Of a stretch of DNA of 64,000 bases, positions 20,273 through 29,680 are shown piece after piece. How positions within the stretch are numbered: position 1 is the first letter of the stretch; the number at the start of each line of letters is the position of its first letter. This DNA comes from Verrucomicrobiota bacterium (GTDB taxonomy: Bacteria; Verrucomicrobiota; Verrucomicrobiia; Methylacidiphilales; JBCCWR01): NCBI GenBank assembly GCA_039192515.1, contig JBCCXA010000021.1, positions 1 to 64,000 on the forward strand, given 5' to 3'. Position numbers and translations under genes: made by a program. The notes beneath the pieces are model-generated. The model ran no database searches. It saw nothing but the letters and a program-made list of their open reading frames with translations, and was not told the DNA's origin.

Positions 20273-21073
20273 ATGAGTGAAGTAGAGAAAAATGCGGATG
20301 GCCTAGTTGCAATCATCACAGGTGGAGCGAGTGGCATTGGCCGATCAACAACAGAGAGATTAGCCACTTTTTGCGACGCCATAACCATTGTCGATATTAA
20401 TGAAGATAAGATCAAAGAGACAGAGACTTGTGTTCAACAGAAAAACCCCTCGCTGCAAGTATTAGGTATGGCAGCCGATGTTCGGAATGAGGAGCAGATG
20501 GAAGGTATGGCCGAGAAAACCACGGAAGCATTTGGACGCATCGACATTCTTGTCCACTCTGCCGGTATTCTTCGCATGCCTGGAAGTGGCCCTCGCCTAC
20601 TGCCCGACATTTCTTTCGAAGAATGTCACATGGTCATAGATGTTAATCTGAAAGGAACTTTTCTTTCCAATCGTGCTGTTCTCAAAACCATGATGAAACA
20701 AGGTTCTGGAAGTATTGTAAACATCGCCTCTACCTCAGGTATTATTGGTCGCCCTTTTGATTCTGTTTATTGTGCTTCCAAATTTGGTGTGGTTGGCCTC
20801 TCAGAATCTCTGGCTGAAGAAATGGCCCGCTATGGTATCAAAGTCTTCGCTGTTCTTCCCGATGCTGTGGATACGCCCCTATGGGATCAAAATGGCCCTG
20901 TCTCCTCGCCTGACTGGTCCTTACAGCCTGATCGTATCGCCGGCGTAGTAGAATATCTCTTAAAAATTCCAGCTGATACTATGCTCGAGAACATTGTTGT
21001 TAAACCCTTCAAAACCCGTAAGCGCAAGAGAAAGAAAAAGCCAGAGGCTGTGGCAGAGGCCATATCTGCTTGA
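20273..21073 (+). CDS. SDR-family oxidoreductase (second of pair)
   Basis: A 266-aa short-chain dehydrogenase/reductase, a relative of the gene just upstream. TGGASGIGR, HSAGIL, NIASTSG and YCASK are all present, so the active site is intact. It ends in a very basic stretch (TRKRKRKKKPE) followed by an Ala-rich tail, unusual for an SDR and possibly a docking or membrane-surface segment. The spacing of 11 bases to the first SDR and the overlap with the TPR gene place it in the same operon. Confidence 0.84.
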   Translation: MSEVEKNADGLVAIITGGASGIGRSTTERLATFCDAITIVDINEDKIKETETCVQQKNPSLQVLGMAADVRNEEQMEGMAEKTTEAFGRIDILVHSAGILRMPGSGPRLLPDISFEECHMVIDVNLKGTFLSNRAVLKTMMKQGSGSIVNIASTSGIIGRPFDSVYCASKFGVVGLSESLAEEMARYGIKVFAVLPDAVDTPLWDQNGPVSSPDWSLQPDRIAGVVEYLLKIPADTMLENIVVKPFKTRKRKRKKKPEAVAEAISA

Positions 21074-22170
21074 CTACATATTTATCTGACGACTGTATGT
21101 CTTCCGGACCTTTACAGCTTAAGTACTTAGGCACCAATGAGTCTTCCTCCCTGTACATCGCCAATCAGCTTTTTAAGGCGCGTCTATGGGAAGAGGCTAA
21201 TGGATATGCTGACAGATACCTGGAATTTAAGCCCAACTCCCCCACAGCATTGTTAGTAAAGGTCAGGTATTATCTTGTTCAGAAAGAGTTCGAAGTAGCC
21301 ATCGACTTGTGTAACAAGATCATCGAATTGAATGAGTGTTCTGCCTTACCCTATTTACACCTTGGGCACATAGCCTTTGCTGAGGGAAATGAAGAACATG
21401 CGGCAAAATGCTACGAGCAGGCCTTGCAATTAGACTCCCAACTCTTCCCCGGGCAATTCATGCTAGGCATTTGCCACCATAAGCAAAAAAATTGGCGAGA
21501 CGCTGCCAATGCCCTCACTAATGCCGTAGAAATAAATCCAAGTCAAGTGCTTGGCTGGATTAGTCTAGGAGTGGCCTACAGTGAAGCTTATTATAACGAA
21601 CTCGCTATCGAAGCTTTAGAATCTGCTTTGGAACTCAACGCCTATATCCCTCACACCTACTATCACTTGGGAAGATGCTATATGCGAATCGGTGATTTAC
21701 CTAAGACTGAAGAGTGTTTTGAAAAAGCCGAATCTTGTAATCCCAAGGACGCCTTCATTGAGCTAAAGCGAAGCCAAATGCTTTTTGAAGAAGGTAAATA
21801 CTCACGCGCAGAGGATATCTTAAATGAATTGAAGCATCGCTACCCAGAGTGGCCTATGGTAGATCTTCACAAAGGCGAATGGTATTATGAACAGGGAGAA
21901 TATCAACTAGCCATAGATGAATACCGTAAGGCTCTAGAAGCCAATCCCTCGTCAACAGAGACCTATTATAAATTGAGTAAAGCCTATGAAGCATTAGGCC
22001 AGCTAGATGACGCTATTGAAGAAATCCGAGAAGCACTAAGATACGCACCGCATATCGAACTTTTGGACGTTGCTTTGGCAAATCTACTTGCCAAACAAAA
22101 TCATTGGGACAAAGCTGAAGAGTATTACCAAAAAGGTTTAAGCCAAGATCTAGGTGAAAGCCAAAGTTAA
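21070..22170 (+). CDS. Tetratricopeptide repeat protein
   Basis: A protein of up to 366 aa made almost wholly of TPR helices, about eight to nine units from residue 30 on (examples: LPYLHLGHIAFAEGN, TYYHLGRCYMRIGD, TYYKLSKAYEALGQ). No signal peptide is seen. The TTG at 21070 overlaps the SDR stop (TTGA), which suggests coupling; ATG 21097 is the alternative start and loses nine residues. TPR proteins are scaffolds, so it may organise the enzymes of this locus, but no partner can be named. Confidence 0.8.
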   Translation: MTTYLSDDCMSSGPLQLKYLGTNESSSLYIANQLFKARLWEEANGYADRYLEFKPNSPTALLVKVRYYLVQKEFEVAIDLCNKIIELNECSALPYLHLGHIAFAEGNEEHAAKCYEQALQLDSQLFPGQFMLGICHHKQKNWRDAANALTNAVEINPSQVLGWISLGVAYSEAYYNELAIEALESALELNAYIPHTYYHLGRCYMRIGDLPKTEECFEKAESCNPKDAFIELKRSQMLFEEGKYSRAEDILNELKHRYPEWPMVDLHKGEWYYEQGEYQLAIDEYRKALEANPSSTETYYKLSKAYEALGQLDDAIEEIREALRYAPHIELLDVALANLLAKQNHWDKAEEYYQKGLSQDLGESQS

Positions 22171-22211
22171 AGATATAAGTGATTAATTTTTAAATAAGAA
22201 AACAGCAAATA

Positions 22212-22601
22212 ATGGATCAGAAAAATAAATTTCCCTCAGTTGATGAGATGCGAGCTAAATTATCCTCCATGCAAAAAAGACGACGGCAAGCAGCCCTCAA
22301 AAATCGTGAAATGGTTGATTATTCTTTAGAAGGATTACGATTAACCGGGGTGCTCCAGCAACTGCAAGCTCTGCAAGCGATACAAGGTCTCGCCGAACTA
22401 AAACCTAAAAAAAGATCCAAGTCGCAGCGCTTTCATATTTCAGAAAATGATGCAGAAAGAGCCATGATGAAACAATGGCTACAATTCAAGGCAGACTGGT
22501 TAGAAGCATTACTCGAAGATGCCATGGACGAACTAGTTGCCATAGAGGACTTTGAAGAAAAACTCAATAAGACTTCTAACAAAGAAGAAAATTCTGAATA
22601 A
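22212..22601 (+). CDS. Small basic protein of unknown function, 129 aa
   Basis: A mostly helical, charged protein with a basic N-terminal third (MRAKLSSMQKRRRQAALK), a Gln-rich middle (LQQLQALQAIQG) and an acidic C-terminal third. I do not recognise a family. There is no signal peptide or membrane segment. It lies 41 bases after the TPR gene in the same direction and so probably belongs to the biosynthetic operon, perhaps as an adaptor. Confidence 0.6.
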   Translation: MDQKNKFPSVDEMRAKLSSMQKRRRQAALKNREMVDYSLEGLRLTGVLQQLQALQAIQGLAELKPKKRSKSQRFHISENDAERAMMKQWLQFKADWLEALLEDAMDELVAIEDFEEKLNKTSNKEENSE

Positions 22602-22629
22602 TTTGATCTCTATAGCAATCAAAAGGATA

Positions 22630-23760
22630 ATGCAAAAATTAACGAAATATCATAGAGTGACAGCAGTTAGTTTACTTATGTCACTATCCTATTTTACACC
22701 ATCGCATTCTAACTATGCCGCTTCAGTATCTAGCGGGAGTGACACTATTGATCTCTTTAGTGGGAATAAAATTGGCTATAAAGTGTCAAGAGTAAAAGCT
22801 CCCACCGGCTCCCTTAAAACTAACGCTGTTGATGTCGCCATCTGGTATCCCACAGGTGCCACCAGTGGTCCCAAAGCCGAGTATATCTTTGGACAAACAC
22901 GTTCAACATCTGATGCCATTAGAGATGCCCCTGTCAAGTCAGGCTCCTTTCCTTTTCTTATCTATTCACATGGTGTGACTGGAGGAGGAACCAGCTCGGC
23001 CTTTATCTGTGAGTCATTAGCTCGTAAGGGATTCATCGTGGCAGCCGCTGACCACACTGATAAATATTCCTTTACCCGTATTCGTGAGCCAGTGCAAGAG
23101 CTGAAGGATATGAAAGCCCTAAGGAAAGTTGCAGTACTCGCCTATATGGAGCGTGTCCGAACAGTGCTTCTAAACAGAAAGGCCAAAGAATCCCGCAAAT
23201 ACATTTCTTATCGCCCAAGACAAGTCAAAGCAACAATTGACTATATGCTTAAGGACGTCACCTTTAAGAACCATATCGATTCCAACCGTGTTGGTATGTT
23301 TGGCCATTCCTTCGGAGGTTGGACAACACTTTCTGTATTAGGAACCATTCCAGAATATCACGACCCCAGAATTAAAGCCGCCGTTGTTTTATCAAGTGCC
23401 GTTAACAAGAATATCTTTTCTCGAGAAGAAATGGCCAGGATCAAAGTTCCTGTCATGTTTATGTATGGTGAGAGTGAAGTGAAGCAAGGAAGGGGCAGTG
23501 ACCGTGAGCACTTTTACAATCCGACTAATTCGTCCAAATACCTTGTAGGCATCAGGGACGCAGGTCACTTGACCTTTGCTGGTGGCGGTAAAAAAGCTCC
23601 ACCTCACGTCAATAGCTTTTTAAAGAATGATCCGGCTAGAACAGCCATCACCCGCTATACTGTAGCCTTTATGCAATATTACTTCGGCAAAGATGAGCCT
23701 GCCCAACAACAGCTCGCTATCAAAGGAAATTATGTAACCGAATATATCAAAGAGAAATAA
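22630..23760 (+). CDS. Exported alpha/beta hydrolase (chlorophyllase/PAF-AH-like)
   Basis: A 376-aa secreted hydrolase. After a basic start comes a hydrophobic signal stretch (VSLLMSLSYF) and a likely cleavage near residue 30. The mature part has SHGVTGGG as the oxyanion region, GHSFGGW as the nucleophile elbow and DAGHLTFAG with the late histidine. The ATG at 22630 has AAAGGA a few bases upstream and gives a clean signal peptide; the open frame extends upstream to 22552 but overlaps the previous gene. The fold is shared by dienelactone hydrolases and platelet-activating-factor acetylhydrolases. It may act on an exported product or on lipid esters. Confidence 0.78.
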   Translation: MQKLTKYHRVTAVSLLMSLSYFTPSHSNYAASVSSGSDTIDLFSGNKIGYKVSRVKAPTGSLKTNAVDVAIWYPTGATSGPKAEYIFGQTRSTSDAIRDAPVKSGSFPFLIYSHGVTGGGTSSAFICESLARKGFIVAAADHTDKYSFTRIREPVQELKDMKALRKVAVLAYMERVRTVLLNRKAKESRKYISYRPRQVKATIDYMLKDVTFKNHIDSNRVGMFGHSFGGWTTLSVLGTIPEYHDPRIKAAVVLSSAVNKNIFSREEMARIKVPVMFMYGESEVKQGRGSDREHFYNPTNSSKYLVGIRDAGHLTFAGGGKKAPPHVNSFLKNDPARTAITRYTVAFMQYYFGKDEPAQQQLAIKGNYVTEYIKEK

Positions 23761-23786
23761 ACAAAAGAATAGAAAGACATAAAGCG

Positions 23787-23996
23787 ATGAAAACTGACCT
23801 AAGCGAAATGCTATCTATCTTAGCATGCCCAGTTACTAAAAGCTCACTTACCCTCCAATCCGATGAACTTGTCGGTGAAGTAGGAGGCTTGAGGTACCCC
23901 ATCGAAAATGGGATTCCTGTCCTCTTACCTGAAAAGGCTAAGCTTCCTCAAGGTTTTGCTAGCTTAGAAGAATTCAAGACTGCTTTTGTAAAATAA
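23787..23996 (+). CDS. Trm112/YcaR-like small protein
   Basis: A 69-aa protein of the Trm112/UPF0434 family. It has the ending YPIENGIPVLLPE and the early LSILACPVTKSSL; the common second cysteine of CPxC is Thr here, so the zinc site is incomplete. Trm112 proteins stabilise or activate methyltransferases, which fits two methyltransferase genes upstream, although small homologues are also found in many other contexts. It is the last + strand gene before the convergent exporter. Confidence 0.75.
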   Translation: MKTDLSEMLSILACPVTKSSLTLQSDELVGEVGGLRYPIENGIPVLLPEKAKLPQGFASLEEFKTAFVK

Positions 23997-24051
23997 AGTG
24001 CTGCTTCATCAGTTAATCGAAGAAAAAAATAACTCATTCTATTAGTGTAAT

Positions 24052-24073
24052 GCTGCGACTGGATCGCGGCAGC
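24052..24073. terminator. Stem-loop between convergent operons
   Basis: GCTGC at 24052-24056 pairs with GCAGC at 24069-24073, with partial extra pairing inside. It lies between the end of the biosynthetic operon and the end of the exporter operon on the other strand, where a bidirectional terminator is expected. No T-tract follows, so the call is weak. Confidence 0.3.
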
Positions 24074-24175
24074 TAATGTTTGTGCAACCTTCACCACTTA
24101 CTCAGTTAGTAGTAGAATATACATTCTTAATAAAGTGTGCACATAGAGCATGTTTGAATTGAATTTAGGCCTAGT

Positions 24176-26347
24176 TTAATAAGAAGATACTCTAGGTATC
24201 ACTATCTTGCTACTGTTGATCTTCCATACAATCCAAATACCCAAACCTACCAGACACCAACCCATTACAAGTTGCGGAGCAACTGAAGTCCAACTTAGTT
24301 CGGATAGTTTGGGCTGGACAGTTCCTTGCTCCTTCATCACTTCATTTATTAACACCAACATACCATTATTAATGATGTGTATGAGCACAGCAGGCCAAAC
24401 ACTCCTAGATTTCCAAACAATAAAACCTAATAAAACCCCTAGAATAGCTGTCGGTATAAAGCGGTAGAATGAAAAATGAATCACGCCAAAACAAATAGAA
24501 GTCAATATAATGGCTGCCTGTGGAGTCATAGTTTTGGTATTCATAAATCCTTTCATAAGTACTCCTCGAAAAACAAATTCTTCACACACCCCTGGTAATA
24601 CCGCAAATAGCAACAATAATACAGGCAACGAATAGCCTGCCATCAAATCGCTAAATGCTCTAGAGAAGCTCTCATCCCAGACATCGGGAGGAGGAAATAC
24701 TAAGAAAAAGGGAAGTGCTAAAGACCAGCCACCTAGACCAATCAAAACCGCTCCACCCCAGTTACCAACTTTAGGTAACTTAAGCCAATCCATTTCACTC
24801 CATGGAAACTTCATCAATTTCCACACTCCCAGCGGCATTAACACAAGCCAGCCAATCATTAATATACTGATCTGGAAAATAAAATCTAATTTGATTAAGG
24901 CAAATTGGATGGCAATCGAACCAAGGATTAATAGTAAGAACAGGAGAAAACTAAATCGAGCATTAGGCTTTAAAATACCGCCCTCCTTCAAAGTAATCTT
25001 TTCCAAGAAACTCATTTCCTCATAAATTCCTCCACCCTGCAGCCGAATAACTCTTTTGGCTATAGCCAGGGCGATGACTGCATATAAAATATTAACACCT
25101 AATACTGGCCATAAATAGACCCAAGAGAATTCCAATGACAAAACCGCTTTAATAAATAATGCTAAACTAGCAATAGGAATCCAGCACCATTGCTCATTTA
25201 ACACGATATCGGGTTTGAGTGTCACTGCCGCAGGCGCTAAAAAGAGCATCATAAAGGGCAACATAAGAGATTGACTGAGCTTATAACTCCTCGCACAACT
25301 TGCCACGCACATGGCTAATGCACTATAAATCGCAGTCATAGGCAACAAACAGATGAATGCTACTAGAAAGGGCCAAAGACTTAGTTCAGCATTGATATCA
25401 ACATTAAATAGCTTTCCGAGCAGCACTCCAAAAGCAAAAGGCAGTAAATTGAAACCCGCTCCTAACATGCCAAATAAAACGACATTCATAAACTTGCCCG
25501 TAATCACTTCTGACGAATGGACAGGTGAGATCATTAAGGTTGTAATAGTATTAGCTTCTTTCTCTCCTGCTATCGAAGCAATGGCAGGCACATAAGCACA
25601 AATCACAGCATAGGTGATTAATAACAATGGAAGCAAACTGCTCATAAGGCTTAAAATTTTAGATCCAAAGTAAATATCCTTGGTCGAGAGAGGATCTAGG
25701 GTCGAATAATCAAGGCCTGCATTCTTAAGCTTTTCCTGCACCATTTGATTCTCAAGCCTGCCGATCTCCTTCTCTAAGATTTCTTTCCCACCTTGAGCAT
25801 TCTGATTAGACCATTCAAAAAAACGAACGGTTTCAAAGTTCTCTTCATTGCCTTGCATGGAACGTACCAAGACCAATAGATCTACTTCTTCCTTATTAAT
25901 GAGACCTTTGATTCCTCCATAGATCTCAGGCACAGCCTTATCCCACTCATACGCTGACAACCACGCCCGCCTGTGCATAGAAACATCCCGCATGGCACCT
26001 TGAACATCAATCTTGGAATCTAGCTCCATAAGAAGGATATCTTCGTATCTTTCTAGACGCTCAAATAAACCGGGGATCTCATCGCCTCCGAGCATCATTC
26101 TTATCCTGTTATCTTGAGAACTTTCTACTACCTGCTGGTTGTCAAGCCCAGTCGCTGATTCCTTTTCTTTATCGGAAGTCATTGACTGAACACCAATGAC
26201 CTCAAACATGAACAGACTAAAAACTCCCCCCAGTACCCAGATAAACAAAGGAAGTCCAAAAGTAGTTAAGACAATCTCAACATCACGAAGACCATCTAGG
26301 AATTCACGGCGAAAGACATCCCATACTACACGTCCACGCATCATCAT
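24176..26347 (-). CDS. ABC-2 permease fused to CPBP intramembrane protease
   Basis: A 723-aa membrane protein. The first half is a NatB/ABC-2 type permease: one N-terminal membrane segment, a large extracytoplasmic domain (about 45-225), then a set of membrane helices with SIAGEKEANTITTLMISP, typical of Na+-export permeases. From about residue 545 a CPBP (Abi) domain follows, with the motif PGVCEEFVFRGVLM and HFSFYRF, the glutamate and histidine signature of this intramembrane protease family. Its ATG overlaps the stop of the ATPase gene by 4 bases. The pair is probably an exporter; the substrate (Na+, peptide or lipid) is not fixed by sequence. Confidence 0.82.
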   Translation of the reverse strand: MMMRGRVVWDVFRREFLDGLRDVEIVLTTFGLPLFIWVLGGVFSLFMFEVIGVQSMTSDKEKESATGLDNQQVVESSQDNRIRMMLGGDEIPGLFERLERYEDILLMELDSKIDVQGAMRDVSMHRRAWLSAYEWDKAVPEIYGGIKGLINKEEVDLLVLVRSMQGNEENFETVRFFEWSNQNAQGGKEILEKEIGRLENQMVQEKLKNAGLDYSTLDPLSTKDIYFGSKILSLMSSLLPLLLITYAVICAYVPAIASIAGEKEANTITTLMISPVHSSEVITGKFMNVVLFGMLGAGFNLLPFAFGVLLGKLFNVDINAELSLWPFLVAFICLLPMTAIYSALAMCVASCARSYKLSQSLMLPFMMLFLAPAAVTLKPDIVLNEQWCWIPIASLALFIKAVLSLEFSWVYLWPVLGVNILYAVIALAIAKRVIRLQGGGIYEEMSFLEKITLKEGGILKPNARFSFLLFLLLILGSIAIQFALIKLDFIFQISILMIGWLVLMPLGVWKLMKFPWSEMDWLKLPKVGNWGGAVLIGLGGWSLALPFFLVFPPPDVWDESFSRAFSDLMAGYSLPVLLLLFAVLPGVCEEFVFRGVLMKGFMNTKTMTPQAAIILTSICFGVIHFSFYRFIPTAILGVLLGFIVWKSRSVWPAVLIHIINNGMLVLINEVMKEQGTVQPKLSELSWTSVAPQLVMGWCLVGLGIWIVWKINSSKIVIPRVSSY

Positions 26348-27123
26348 GCATCTACCTCACTACAGCGGTCCTTTTCTAGATCATTCATCTTTTTAAAAAA
26401 GGCTTCTGACAAATTCTCTGTCTTGTTTTCTTTTAGAATTTCTTTAGTGGTACCTTCTGCCACTAAAGATCCCCTATGAATAAGCCCAATCCGGTCACAC
26501 ACAGACTCTGCTTCACTCATAATGTGGGTTGAGAGAATAACCGCTTTGCCAGCCTCACGTTCCTTCAAAAGAATATCCATGACAAACTTACGCCCTAAAA
26601 TATCCAAATTGGCTGTAGCCTCATCTAGGATCAAAACTTGAGGATCGTGCAATAAGACCCTCGCTAGATTTAGTCGCTGCCTTTGCCCACTAGAAAGCTT
26701 GCCAATTTTCTGCTTGGCAATTTCCTCGATCCCCATGAGCTGCATCATCTTTAGCACACGCTCTTTTCTTTGCTTACCTCTTAATTCATACATCCCAGCA
26801 AAAAAGAATAACAAATCCCGAACAGTTAGCCTTTTATAAAGCGCTGTATCTTCTGACAGCAACCCGAAAGAGGCTTTATACTTTAAGGGATTATCTTTTA
26901 TGCGCATACCACACAGCCTAACCCATCCGTCATCAGGCTCTAAGATGCCAGCTAGCATACGTAGAGTTGTCGTTTTTCCTGCTCCATTTGGTCCTAATAA
27001 AGCATAAATTTCCCCAGACTTAATTTTTAATGAAATATTTTCAACCGCCACCAGGTCACGATATCTCTTTGTCACTCCCTCAGCCCTTACCAATTCCTCA
27101 GTCGTCATCTCATTACCTAGCAA
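26344..27123 (-). CDS. ABC transporter ATP-binding protein (NatA-like)
   Basis: A 259-aa ATPase with Walker A GPNGAGKTT, signature LSSGQRQRLNLAR, Walker B VLILDEAT and the H-loop STHIM. It is the nucleotide-binding half of the ABC-2 exporter, translated with it through an ATGA overlap. Orientation and layout match NatAB-type sodium or multidrug exporters. Its N-terminal codons overlap a remnant upstream by about 11 bases. Confidence 0.88.
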   Translation of the reverse strand: MLGNEMTTEELVRAEGVTKRYRDLVAVENISLKIKSGEIYALLGPNGAGKTTTLRMLAGILEPDDGWVRLCGMRIKDNPLKYKASFGLLSEDTALYKRLTVRDLLFFFAGMYELRGKQRKERVLKMMQLMGIEEIAKQKIGKLSSGQRQRLNLARVLLHDPQVLILDEATANLDILGRKFVMDILLKEREAGKAVILSTHIMSEAESVCDRIGLIHRGSLVAEGTTKEILKENKTENLSEAFFKKMNDLEKDRCSEVDA

Positions 27124-27635
27124 ACAAAAGCTGGTTGATTCTAGCCATCTCGTGACGATGCACTAAAGCGTTACGTAGTACAACATTGCATACTTGTTGT
27201 AGAAGGCTATTCCAGGTAAAAAATTCTTTAACCATTTCTCCTACAACAAGAGGCACTGCATGGGTATGAGCAGCACCTGGAACCCAGCCGCTCATAAAAG
27301 GAACTTTAAGACTAGATTTTAATACAGAGATTTTTTTGTGTATCTTGTGTTCGCTTAATATCCGCACAGCAACATCCATTATCATATAAACTTTTTCCCT
27401 CTTCTCTACCCTATCTCAGATACTGCTAAACAACGTCCGCAGCCATCACAAGACAACCCGTTCTCTGTAGTAACTCCTCTCTGACATTACGAAGATTTGA
27501 ATCATCTTCAACCACCAATATAATCCCTTCACCTGATTCCCTATAGAATCTACCTTCTATACGACCAGATGCCTCCGGTAAAAGCAAAACAAGCTTTTTA
27601 ATGACCGATATTTGGCCCTCCAAATTCCCCATCAT
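27113..27635 (-). pseudogene. Decayed receiver domain of a hybrid sensor kinase
   Basis: Two short frames on the same strand look like the two ends of one response-regulator receiver. The upstream piece (27635-27426) ends a kinase-like KKLVLLLPEASG and starts a receiver with IILVVEDDSNLRNVREEL, then stops. The downstream piece (27385-27113) reads VPFMSGWVPGAAH and later KEFFTWNSLLQQVCNVVL, matching the MSG-Y and KPF...LL-kVr ends of receivers. The distance between the acidic pocket and MSG, about 80 codons, is right for one domain. Stops and frame changes separate them, so I call it a remnant. Confidence 0.5.
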
Positions 27636-27714
27636 AGTCCGGTCTAACCCTTTGAAAAATCTTAGCCTCCTTATGGCTAGGGTGACTTCAAATTTCTTGA
27701 TAATTACTTGTGAT

Positions 27715-29445
27715 CTAGTTCACAAAAAACTTTCCCAAACCCTTTTCTTCAAACTCTACACCATATTCCTTATAGATCTGATCTAAATTAATAACGTAGT
27801 CCGATGAATTCATTTCAAGATCAGCAATCATCTTTTTTTCACCAAAAAACTTAATCTCGGGGGGCATAAAAACATCATACTTCGTAGGAACATGAGAATT
27901 CAAAAAATAGTTTATCAATGATCCATAAGGTACCGCTAAAAAGCGTTCGTCCTCACCGAGTTGATGACTCATAAACTCCATAACGTCTCGTGCACGTAAC
28001 TCTTCCTTATCCTCACGAGATAAGTATATCAAATTATCTTGATCTACTCTTAATTCTACTTCTTTGAACTTCAGTCTACTCGTTAGTGAACCAAGATTGA
28101 ATACTGTGATAAAAAAATAAATAAACAACAGCTGTCCCCATAGAGCCTGTTTATTAAGATGCGTGTATTGAGACTTATAGGTCGCAAATTTTGGAAAATA
28201 AAAATAGAATAAGAGCAAAACGATAATGACTGAGAAAATGCCCAGGTAAAATCCATAGTGGTAAATTCTTGGCAACAGCAACATTTTTACACTCAATGCT
28301 AGCGCCGCAAAAGACAACATCCAAAGGGCAATCTCAGATTTAACTCGAAGACAACTATTTTTATTGATCAACAAAAAAACTAAAACCGAAATATTAATCA
28401 ACAAATAAGGTCTACTAAAGTTCATCCAGGAAAAGTCTTTCAAGACAACTAAAAAAATTGCTAACAAAGCCGTAAATATCACACCTAACTTTAGAACCTT
28501 AAATTCCTTAAACCAACATGCTCCCGATATAATCAAAATCATACCTAGGATAGCTAGGTAGAATAACGTGAACTTGAAGATTTCCAGAATATTAGTCAAC
28601 GGGTTAAGCAAACCCATCTGCGCCTTATAAAAAAATTCAAAGCCTGCATTCGTCCCCGAATGGAATATGGGCAACCAACTTCCAACTAAAGCATATAACG
28701 AGGTCTCAAAAGGCATTCCCCACAGTAAGAGATATAGCAACATGAAAATATGCCCGCCCCAAAAGCCAAGGACAAGGACAACTAACTGCTTTATACCAAA
28801 TTTAAAATTCCTTTGGTAAATGCACAATAAAAACCAACCAAAGCCAATTCCTAGACAACCCAGGGCAATATCACTCTTGGTTTGGAAACCCAACCCCGAA
28901 CATAACCCCGCGCATAAGACCCAATAATTAAAAGCATTTCTAGAATCTTCTCTGCGTCTATGAGCTAAATCTAAAAACAAAAAGAGCAACATCATCCAAC
29001 ACAGATAAAAGCCATAAGTGGCATTGTGTGTATAAGGCGCTAGAAAATTAAAGGTGGAGGCTAACCCCTGAAAACCAAAACCATGTATCGACACCACCGC
29101 AAAGCTACCTAAAAAACCAAGGATTGTATTAAAAGCTTCTTTTAGAAAGAGAAATAAACTAGTGCTAAATAAAGTAAATAAAACCAATTGAATGATCTGC
29201 AATTTGGTAATGGAGTAGCCAAATATTCTAAAAATGGTAGCGTTGACATAGGCTCCAAGTGGACCAAATAGACAAGCCGCATCATCATAGAGAACCTGCC
29301 CATCAGCAACCTTCCAGGCATGCGTAATCTCCCTGCCATAATCTTTTACAAAATGTCCACACTTGCCCCAACTCAGCCAGGCCAAGCCAGCAATCATGAG
29401 CCATAGAAATAAGAGACACAGAACATCAGATGTTTTTAATTTCAT
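27715..29445 (-). CDS. Polytopic GT-C-type glycosyltransferase-like protein
   Basis: A 576-aa integral membrane protein with about ten to twelve hydrophobic segments. The first extracytoplasmic loop has DYGREITHAWKVADGQ, followed by VLYDDAACLFGPLGAY, the acidic and G-P-L pattern common to GT-C/ArnT-like (PF13231-type) glycosyltransferases that use polyprenyl-linked sugars. A soluble C-terminal domain of about 110 residues follows. Function is probably sugar transfer to a lipid or envelope polymer; substrate unknown. It stands alone between two decayed regions. Confidence 0.65.
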   Translation of the reverse strand: MKLKTSDVLCLLFLWLMIAGLAWLSWGKCGHFVKDYGREITHAWKVADGQVLYDDAACLFGPLGAYVNATIFRIFGYSITKLQIIQLVLFTLFSTSLFLFLKEAFNTILGFLGSFAVVSIHGFGFQGLASTFNFLAPYTHNATYGFYLCWMMLLFLFLDLAHRRREDSRNAFNYWVLCAGLCSGLGFQTKSDIALGCLGIGFGWFLLCIYQRNFKFGIKQLVVLVLGFWGGHIFMLLYLLLWGMPFETSLYALVGSWLPIFHSGTNAGFEFFYKAQMGLLNPLTNILEIFKFTLFYLAILGMILIISGACWFKEFKVLKLGVIFTALLAIFLVVLKDFSWMNFSRPYLLINISVLVFLLINKNSCLRVKSEIALWMLSFAALALSVKMLLLPRIYHYGFYLGIFSVIIVLLLFYFYFPKFATYKSQYTHLNKQALWGQLLFIYFFITVFNLGSLTSRLKFKEVELRVDQDNLIYLSREDKEELRARDVMEFMSHQLGEDERFLAVPYGSLINYFLNSHVPTKYDVFMPPEIKFFGEKKMIADLEMNSSDYVINLDQIYKEYGVEFEEKGLGKFFVN

Positions 29446-29680
29446 TATCTTGAGATCTAATTAGTTCGGCCCAAATGACATAGCTTCTTACCTTTATATA
29501 ACCAGGCCCCATAACTTCAAATCTATTGCAGCTTCAAACAAAAAACCTACGTATCAGTAGCCTGCCACGATTAGAATAGTGAATGATGTAGTGATATGCG
29601 GCAATTATTTGATAGAGAGTCAAACGAAGGCATGTCGTCACTACCAGAGCAACTTTGGCACTGTAATATCAAATAAATAG
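29446..29680. other. Non-coding gap before the integrase remnant
   Basis: No open frame of note and no RNA gene recognised. It could hold the glycosyltransferase promoter on the - strand and decayed sequence belonging to the recombinase remnant. Confidence 0.4.

Noticed and set aside
22552..22629. Upstream extension of the exported hydrolase
   Set aside because: It overlaps the preceding gene and would place 26 residues before the signal peptide; the ATG at 22630 has a good ribosome-binding site.
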